Positions 12,901-23,456 of a stretch of 64,000 nucleotides of DNA are shown piece by piece; position 1 is the first letter of the stretch, and each line of letters begins with the position of its first letter. This DNA comes from Sepioteuthis lessoniana. Taxonomy: Eukaryota > Mollusca > Cephalopoda > Myopsida > Loliginidae. A program made the position numbers and the translations under genes. The notes under the pieces were generated by a model that made no database searches, was not told the origin of the DNA, and worked only from the letters and a program-made list of their open reading frames with translations. Where the stretch lies: positions 79,612,581-79,676,580 of the forward strand of contig OY757912.1 in the NCBI GenBank assembly GCA_963585895.1. The letters run 5' to 3'.

Positions 12901-15900
12901 TTAATATTAATCTTTTTCTTTCTTTTTTTTCCACTCTTTATTTACTTGTCAGGTACGAATGCAGGCATGCACAGCAGCTGGTCAGACATCAATGTTCAAA
13001 TCCTTCACACATATCTATCAGAATGAAGGAATACCTGGACTTTGGAGAGTAAGTGCTTCTCAGTATCACAAGTATCAGTATAACAAATTATCTGGGGAAA
13101 GAAAATAATCAAATTCTAATTATGACTTTTTCTTCCCCTCCCCACGCCTCCATTAAGCAAAAATTTTGTATAATTAAAATGATTATAGAATCTTATTACA
13201 AACCAGGATTAATATTACCTTAAATTTGAATCCTTATCATACGAATGTTTGAATTAAGATTTGGTTTTAATTGGTTGGAATATATATTCATGATTTACAC
13301 TGGCACAGCATCTCCAGGGCACTGATACTCTGCTAACCAAAAAGAAATATACAAAGCTTTAATAGACAGATAGTTGTTCTCAATAAGTGGAGTGCCAAGT
13401 TATCTTAAATCTGATTGATTACATGCATATGCAAATCTAACAGCTTTGATATTAAAGAACTTCTGTCTAAAATTCTGTGGGGGTTATTATTTACTTGTCT
13501 TAAACTATGGTTTTCACCTTAGTTGTTATATTCATGTTTCAGCCACTGTATCCTCCAGACACTTGACATCTTTTTTCATAGTTGGGTAACCTTCAGAGAA
13601 TTTCAAACCAAACTCATCATTCAATCCACATGAGTAAACTTTATCATTTTGTCCATATCCATGCCTTGGAGTCTTTCACATCATTCCGTGCCCTGGGATC
13701 TCTCCTCGCATCATTCAGTGTCCGTGCCCTGGGATCTCTCCTCGCATCATTCAGTGTCCGTGCCCTGGGATCTCTCCTCGCATCATTCAGTGTCCGTGCC
13801 CTGGGATCTCTCCTCGCATCATTCAGTGTCCGTGCCCTGGGATCTCTCCTCGCATCATTCAGTGTCCGTGCCCTGGGATCTCTCCTCGCATCATTCAGTG
13901 TCCGTGCCCTGGGATCTCTCCTCGCATCATTCAGTGTCCGTGCCCTGGGATCTCTCCTCGCATCATTCAGTGTCCGTGCCCTGGGATCTCTCCCCGCATC
14001 ATTCAGTGTCCGTGCCCTGGGATCTCTCCCCGCATCATTCAGTGTCCGTGCCCTGGGATCTCTCCCCGCATCATTCAGTGTCCGTGCCCTGGGATCTCTC
14101 CCCGCATCATTCAGTGTCCGTGCCCTGGGATCTCTCCCCGCATCATTCAGTGTCCGTGCCCTGGGATCTCTCCCCGCATCATTCAGTGTCCGTGCCCTGG
14201 GATCTCTCCCCGCATCATTCAGTGTCCGTGCCCTGGGATCTCTCCCCGCATCATTCAGTGTCCGTGCCCTGGGATCTCTCCCCGCATCATTCAGTGTCCG
14301 TGCCCTGGGATCTCTCCCCGCATCATTCAGTGTCCGTGCCCTGGGATCTCTCCCCGCATCATTCAGTGTCCGTGCCCTGGGATCTCTCCCCGCATCATTC
14401 AGTGTCCGTGCCCTGGGATCTCTCCTCGCATCATTCCATTTCTATAAGGGAATGATGCGAAAGATCCCCAGTAATATACACTGCATAATTCATAGTTCCA
14501 AGTCATTCTCTTTTTGCTCTGGCTGAAAACTTTTCAGCACTCATTTTGTATTAGAAACATTTTGTAAGTCTAATTTGTTGCTTTTATTTTCAGGGAGTTA
14601 TTCCTACAGCCCAAAGAGCAGCTGTTGTTGCTGGAGTAGAGCTACCTGTCTATGATATCACCAAGAAACACATTATTAAATCTAACTTAATGGGAGATCA
14701 TGCAGGCACTCATTTTGTGTAAGCAGCCTTTATCTTTTTGGTTGGAATGGGAGTGAAGGTCACCTTAGGGGTGGAATGACACCATGCTTCAGTGTTTTTT
14801 TTTGTTTTTTTTGGAGGTGGGGTTGTTTACTTGTCCCAAATCAATTAGTTTTTCCTCAATAGAGATGCAAAAATAAATCATCTCTAGCTTTGAGTTGAAA
14901 TTTTCTTCTCCCCACTGTAAATTGATTATAGATCTCCAGAAATGTAATTTCTACCTTTCAATGTTTCACCATTTAATAGATAGTAAAAAAAGGGCAACAG
15001 GGATTCTTACTAAGACTAATGAAAAATAAATATTAAAGTATTAACAAAATTATACTTTTTTTATCATATGTTTAGAGAAATTGATATCATTTCATAATTA
15101 AATAACATGACTAATTCTCATTCGAATGATCTCAAATTTGAACATGTAGAAATAACTAAAAAAATACTATGTTTAATGGGTTTTTTCTTTTCAGGTATAG
15201 AAATGCCATTCACTGGAAAAGAAAAGGCATTTTAACATTAAACATAGAATTTTAAGTTTTCTGAATTGTAAATGACTATTGTTAAATTGAAATAATGACT
15301 AGTATTATATAGTTATATTTGAAACCATATAACTGTGTGCAAAAGAAACTCTTAACAACTACACAAAAGATATAAATGTATGATGAATGTAATTCCCTAA
15401 CTTCTGAGTACAAAATGACCCTAGACAGGTTGACACACCATTAAGAGCAATTTATCAAAATTCTAGGAAAAGTCAAAACATATATCACATGACTGAAGCA
15501 GTTCAAGCTATGGGCAGTACCTGCAGTGGGTTACTGATGTCATAATAGTTGGTGCACTGGCACATTATTCATTGTTTTACTCCATGTATGATTTGATAGT
15601 TGCACAGCTAAATGTACAATGTCATCTAATTTGAGAATTTATGCTTTTCAAGTTAGAACTGGGTTATAATGCCACCAAAGCAACCAAAAACATTTGTTGT
15701 GGGGAAAGGTAAAGGTGCAGTACAGTACAATAACCAAATGGAAATATGTGCCTTGCAACCTGAGCAAAATTTTGCTCAGGTTGCAAGAACCTCGACAATC
15801 ATGCAAGGTCAGGTAGACCTAAAATTGTTGAATCTGAGGTTGTGCCATAGAGGCACATCCAGCAAGTACCATTCTGAAAATATCAGACAAATTCAGCATC

Positions 15901-18900
15901 TCAACAGTCCAGATTTTGCTCGTTAGCTTCACATCTGAAGCTGTCAAATTGTACCTCACATTACCAAAATATTGCAAAAATTTTGACTCTCCTTAGTATA
16001 TGCAAGAGTTTTAAAACTTTTAAAAAAATCAAAAAAAAAATTTTTTTTTTAAATGGAATTTTTTTAATCAGTTTATTGATTAGCTAGAAGCGTTATTTTT
16101 CTTTTTTTGAATTTTATCAGTTTTAGAATTATCCTGTTACCTTTCATTTGTTTTTGTGTTTTTTTTCTCCATTACTATCTACTTATAATAATTACCTTTG
16201 TTTTTCAGAGCCAGTTTTACAGCTGGCCTGGCAGGTGCTGTAACTTCCAATCCAATAGATGTTGTAAAGGTCAGTCAGATTTAATCTCTTATCTCAATAC
16301 CAACATTCTTAGCAGATTCCAAAAAACAAAAATTTCTATTTTTGACGTGAATTCAGATAAATCAAAGTTCATGTGTTTTAATCAAGATGGTTTAATCTCA
16401 TTAAATGGCAAGCCTCTGAAATTAGTAAACCAGTTCACATATCTTGGTAACAATATCTCATCTACTGAAAGCAATGTCAACATATGCAGAGGTAAAGCAT
16501 GAACTGCTTCTCACAGGTTAACAACTGTATGGAAATCTGATCTCTCTGATAAGATAAACAGGAATTCTACCAAGCTCTAACAATGTTAGTATTATTATGT
16601 GGTTGCACCACTTGTATTTAAATGAAATGCCTGGAGAAAAAACTAGATGGAAACTAAACTAGGATTTTGCATGCTGTCTAGATACTACTGGAGAAGTAAG
16701 GACAAACTGATAAGCAACATTCCCTTAAGGACTCCTACACAGAGACACACAAGTATTGACCAACCAGCAAAAACTTACATTCATCAGATTGGTGTGGTTA
16801 CTGGATGTCACCTAGGGGACTTACCAAGAGGGACAGATGGTGAGAGAGAATCAAGGGAATCCATGCTATCAATATGCTTTGATGACATTCGTTTTCTTAT
16901 TTTATAAAGAATATTTAAGACATCTTCAAAGAACATGTTGACAAAATGAATTAACAATCAAACACTCTCCATGCCCTTGTAACAAACTTTTAAACCTTCA
17001 CATGTTTTCTTTAGGGATGAAAAACTTTGTTCATTGTCAATAAAATTTTACCTTCTTTAATTGGTAGTGTTTGCCAATGGTCCAGGAGACCTGGGTTCAA
17101 TCCCTGGCCGCATCCTATCAGAGACTTTAAAAATGGTACTTGATACCTCCTTGCTTAACACTCAGCAATATAAAGTACGTATCAAGGGTAAAGTGGAGCA
17201 ATCCAGGGAAAGGAGTAGTGCCCTCCCCTACGCCTTGGTGTAGTAGCTATTGAAAAAGGAGCCTTTGGGTCGCCCTCGACTACAGTCACCAACTTTACTA
17301 TATTAGGCAAGATCTCTTTTGAGCCTAGTCAGCTAGGGCTGTAGAATACTCCAACTGCATCTCTGCAGAGGTGTGAGAGACTCCCCTCCCTAATGAGTGT
17401 CCTGGATATGATACTAAACAATCTGATGGTGAGGCTCCAGTCTTGAAGCTTTAGTGAATGTGGAGTATCCCTTCACTGCCATTGTTCCAAGGTCCACTCT
17501 AACTCGGAGTGGTAGCACCTGTTAGAGTCCAATCTATGGGTCAAGTAGAACTGTTTGACATTTAAACTGTGTGCAAACAAATAACTTATGCTAAATTGAA
17601 TTGTTAGAAATAGAACTGTTTGACCATTTAACTGTGTGTAAACAAATGACTGTCTAATTGTATTGTTAATGATACATAGCAATACTTGTAACCAGTTGAC
17701 AGTATACAAAAAAATGATTAATAGTAAATTGAAATATTTGTATTAGAAATACTTGAAACCATTTAACTGTTTGCAGAAAAAAAATGTGCTCTGGCTCATT
17801 TAAAAATGGTATCAATGAAATGTTTACAAATCATATATATTTAATATATATGAATAGACAGGATTTGGTATTGAATAACCTACAATGGTTGATATGCAAT
17901 AAAACTAAACCAGATCAAAGATCTCTTCCCATTCTTGAATGTCCCTTTGAAGAAGATATATGGTTATCCCATTATTGAGAGATGCTGTCACCAAGTTAGA
18001 TTTATTTTTACTTGACTTTAATAGAGTTTATCTACTTGAATTATCTACACAGATTTTAAGGTTCTGGAATTTTCAACTACTGTATAAATTGTCTATTAAC
18101 TTCTAAACTTGAGGGATCAGTGTATTTGTATGTATTTATCCCACACCTCAATCACAGGTAAGATGTGGCACAAGATCCATTTTTAAACAGAACAAAGCTT
18201 TGCCCAGTCGGCTGGGGCTGTAGAATACACTGACTGCTTCTCTGCAGAGGGGGTAAGACCCCCCCCCAGTGAGTGTCCTGGATATGACAGTAAACATTCT
18301 GATGGTGAGGTTCCAATAATGCTGTGGCTTTGGGAATATGGAGCACCCCTTCATTGTAATTGCTCCCAGGTCCACTCTGGCCCGGCGTGGTAGCACCTGA
18401 TAGGGCCCTATCTATGGGTTAAATAGAACTAATGGCATACTTATGCTAAACTGAATAGCTTGAAATAGAAATGTCTTTGACAATTAAACCGTACTTACAT
18501 TTAAACTGTGTGCTTATGCTAAACTGAATTGTTTGAAATAGCACTGTTTTTTGACATTGAAACTGTATTTACACAAAACTGAATTGTTTAACGTAGAGCT
18601 GTTTTGGAATTTAATTGTGTGTAAACGAAATCTGTACTTATACTGAACTGAATTAGCTGAATTAGAACTGCTTGACTCAACTGAATAGCTAGAAATAGAA
18701 ATGTTTTTCACAATTAAACTGTACTTACATTTAAACTGCATACTTATCCTAAACTGAATTGTTTGAAATTGAACTGTTTTTGACATTGAAACTGTACTTA
18801 GACCAAACTGAATTGTTATATATAACTACTTGAATAGTTTGAAATAGAAATGTTTTTGACAATTAAACTGTGTACTCATGCTAAACTGAATTGTTTTAAA

Positions 18901-21498
18901 TAGAACTGATAATTTACATAAAAATAGATTTGGCATTAAATAACCTACAAAGGTTGATATGCTATCAAACCAAACTAGAACAAAATTGATGTTGAATTCA
19001 GTTTTCTTTCTAAACTGATTGTCATAACAAAGAGTTCAGTCTGCTTTGAGTTGCAAGGAGAATAGTTGGATTCATACCTTTCCCGAGAGTATTAGCACTA
19101 TGTGAAATGCAAACAGCCTTGGCTAGGTTTTGAACTCTAGTCTCCGATTCCATTTCTTGCAATGATAGCTGTTATGCTGAGCATGTCTTCTATTGTATTT
19201 ACCTAACCCTTCTCCTACAAGAAGGATATAACCCAAAATAGTTTTTAAGCGGAATACTGCTGGTTTTGAATTCAGAATTTTTCTTCTCATAAACTGGTTG
19301 ACTTATCAAGGCTAGAGAATGCTTTACTGTTTAGTCAGCTGAGGAGAAAAGCTTATATTTACTCAACCACTCTACCATGAGCAGGATGTGACACAAGGTC
19401 AGTTTTAAGTGGAGTTCTGTTGGTTTTGAATTCAGAATTTTCCTTCTAGACAAGTTACCTAACCAAGGCTAAAGAACACAGTCTGGTCTACCATTTACCT
19501 AATGCTAGAGAGAAGAGATGGATTCATACCTTTTTCAGGGGCATTAGCTTAAAGTGAAACGCAAACAGCCTGCCTCATCCAGAATTTGAACTTGGATTGT
19601 TAATTACATGTCCTATGATAATGACCACAGTGCAAAACACCTCTCTCTCTCTCTCATATATATGTGTGTGTGTGTGTGTGTGTGTACACAAATAAATGAC
19701 AGTTCTAGTGTGAGCCCAATATTTAGATTATTACTTTCTATGATTCATATGTAAATACCTGTTTTCTATTTATTTTATTTGTCTTTTTTTTTACCTCCAG
19801 ACTCGTTTGATGAATCAACGTGTACTAAAGGTGGTAGGAGAAACAGGAACTGCCCCAGCTATCTATACCTCTTCCATGGATTGCCTTGTGCAGGTAACTA
19901 TTTTAGCTTGACTTGAGACAAAATACATTAACTAGAATTATGAATACTATTAAATTCACAATCACAAAATACATTCAGACATCATGCTATAGTACAGATA
20001 TCTTTTGTTTAAAGCTATCCTAGCATTCTAAAAAAAAAAAAAAAAAGCTATATTAAGCTTTTTATTATTAGTTACTTTGTATGAAGTGTTTTGAAGGTCA
20101 TTTTTATTAGATTATTTTTGTAGACAAAAAATCCATTTACTGATTTTTACCAAAAAATATGATATCATCATTAGCAATGAACCTCTCTCTCTCTCTCTCT
20201 CATATAGGGAATTGGGATTCAGGATAAAATTCTTTCAACATCTAAATCAAAATCCTCCCAAATAATGACTTGGTGGGATATATTTCTTGTTACTGAAAGC
20301 AATGTCAACATACGCATTGGAAAGGCATGGTCTGCTATTGACAAGTTATTGACCATATGGAAATCTGTTCTCTCTGATAAAGTAAAACTGGAATTCTTCC
20401 AAGCTGTAAATAGGTTAACATTTTTGTATGGTTGTACCACTTTGACTAACTAAAAACCTGGAGAAAAAAGCTAGATGGGAACAACACAAGAATGCTGTTT
20501 GCTGTTGTGAACAAATCCTAAAAGTAGTGTCCTACAAAATTGTACAGCCATTTATGTTCTATAGATTTATGCATATAGAGTGACCAGCAAAAATTTACAT
20601 TCATCAGATCTATGCAGATACTAAATGTCGTCTAGAAGACTTGCCAAGAGCAATGGATGGTAAGAGTCAAGAGAATCCTGCTATCAGTATGCTTTGAAGA
20701 TGAAGGCACAACAGATCTTCATTGTCAAGAACAAATGAAAATTGGTGCAAAAATACCTTGATTTGTTCATTAGCAAGTGTGTGATTCTTCAGAATGGTAA
20801 AGTAATCTTGCACAATAAACTCAGAAAATCAAATCATTAGTTTCAGGTATTTTGATATCCTCCTACCAGACATTGGCATTATGGTTAGAGTGTTCGCCAA
20901 TGGCTCGGGAGACCTGGGTTCAATCCCAGGTCGAGTCATGACAAAGACTCAAAAAATGGTACTTGATGCTAGCTTGCTTAACACTCAGCATTATAAGGTA
21001 AGGATCAAGGGTTAAGTGGAGTAATCTAGGGAAAGGAGTAGCGCCCTCTCCTACACCTTCGTGTAGTAGCTATCGAAAAGGAGCCTTTGGGTCACCTTCC
21101 ACTACGGTTACCAACTTTACTTTCTTATTTGATATCCTCCTAACATGACTTGTATATCAACTTAAGATTTCCATTTAATTAAATCAATGGAAGATTTTCT
21201 TAGTAGCTGAACCTTGAAAATCTTTAGTACAATCAGTATTCTTTTCTTCCAGAATTTATGATGCTTTTTGACCAGAAATAAAAGAATAGGTTTCCTTGTG
21301 GACTTTTCTTATTACCTACATTAATGATATTATTATCAACAAGTGTAACTTTAGTGGCATTTAAGTGAGTTTTTATTTCTATCTTTACATGTCATTTCTT
21401 TCCAAACAACCTAATATATGCAGAAATATATGAATATTAACTGTCACCCATTTCTAATTGTATTTACCTTGTTGTTTTAATCAAACAATGAACAATAG

Positions 21499-21561
<63 letters not shown>

Positions 21562-23411
21562 TTGTTATTATCTACTTTATATGGCTTCATAGTTCTATGG
21601 TGTAAAGTACACATCTTAAAGACTGTATTCGTACCTGGTAATTAATAATAGTTTAAAAATTTCCCCATTCCTATAATATGGCTTTTCAAACTTAATATTC
21701 CAATTGTCAGTTGCTAAATAATTATCCAAAATTGCTATAACCAGTCAAGAAATATTTAAACGCTGATAGACAATGTCCAAGGGGAGATAATCTTATGACT
21801 CTATACATTGCTAAATTCACACTTTTTTTAACAAGAAAATATTTTTAAAATTAAAGTCTATCAATTATTTTCAAATTTTTAAAAATGTTTATGAAATTAT
21901 TAGTTATTTTTTATTCAATTTTTTTGGCTTACTGTTTGATATAATCCTTTATCAAAGTCTCTTACCGGAGGCCTAAAGTTAAGGAAGTTTTCTGTATTGA
22001 GCATAATAGATTGTGTTTTTCTCAGTATGCTCAAACATGATCTTTTCTTTGGGTGTCTCAATTCTTCTTAATCATTCTCAGTGCTCCTATTACTATTAGA
22101 ATAGTAGTTGGGATTGAATGCCATATTATTACAATTTGTATTTCCAGGTCCTTGTATTTTCAAAGTTTATCAAATTCTTTTGCTGTGATGTTTTTATCAC
22201 ACAGGATGGCCATGTCTATGAGATTGTTTTTTTTTTTAATTTTTTATTATATATAATCTGTTGGCTTGTAAAGTACAATCAGTATATGTGATTAAGTCCC
22301 AGAGCACAGTAACATCTTCACCTCTTTGTTTTTTGTAGGTTTTTCTTTTCTTAGTTTTTTTATTCATACAATTTTTTCCATAGATTATTATGTTGGCATA
22401 CCTTCCAATGTTGATGTTTCCCAATCTATTATTTGAATTCATTTGGGGCTAGAGTAAAGCCGTCAGATATTAGATGATCAATAGTTTTATCAATGTTTGG
22501 ATTTGCTCCATTTCTTCAATAAGAAAATAAAAAATTGTGTGCAATTAAAGACTGAAAGCATATAACAATTCTTAAATGATTTTTGTAACTTTAAGTTTAA
22601 TTTTGGGGAGTTTTTATTTAAAAAAAGTATACAGAATATTTTTCTTTTCACATATCATATATCGATGGTAAAATTCAACAAAACCAAAAATTTTACAAAC
22701 AAAACTTTATTTTGCAGTTTTAAATTTAATGATTTTTGGCATTACTGTTTTTTTTTTTTTTCTTGAACATAAAAATTATACTGTTTTAATTATCTTTAAT
22801 TTTAATTATTTTTTAAACAATAAGAAATAGTTGGAATTGAGCAATATTAAAGAAAGAAAAAAAATTCTATTATATTTAACTTATTTGCTAATATCCTTAT
22901 ATCTTGTTATGGTTTTTCTGGTTGTTATTTTTTGTTTTGTTTTTTTCCCAATCATTGATGGTTTAAATTGCTTCATAAAATATGCTCTTATGCTAAATTG
23001 AATTTTTTAAAAATCTTTAATTCAGCTTGTATATATTGATTTATTTTTCGTTTTTAAAAATCTTTTCCAGACTGTCAAATCTGAAGGTTTCTTTGCACTC
23101 TACAAAGGTTTCATTCCAACTTGGGTGAGACTTGGGCCCTGGAATATTATCGTATCCTTTTGTCTTGCACTAAATTTAGCAAAAAATAGGGCTCCATTGG
23201 GTTTCTGTAAATAATTGAGCAACAATACTAACAGTAAATGAAATTCAGAAATGGGTTTATGGTTGTGTGCCAATAGAACGACACATTAATTGGGAGAAAA
23301 AAAAACATTGACTAAAATCTTTAGAAAGTCAGATGTACTGTTTTTGCTAATAATTAATAACTAATAGTTAAGCAAGATGAAGATACTAGTCTTGCTCAAT
23401 CAGGATATTAT

Positions 23412-23456
<45 letters not shown>

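Noticed and set aside
13688..14437. CRISPR array
   Set aside because: Units are contiguous with no unique spacers, and the context is an animal intron.
13582..14526. 314-residue and 268-residue open frames with 12-residue repeats
   Set aside because: They are by-products of a 36-bp minisatellite lying wholly inside a carrier-gene intron; both forward frames are open only because the unit is a multiple of three.
16107..16502. 131-residue open frame running through carrier exon 5 into a LINE, as a fusion gene
   Set aside because: The frame is not the one used by the carrier exon; in the carrier frame a stop follows four codons after the donor.
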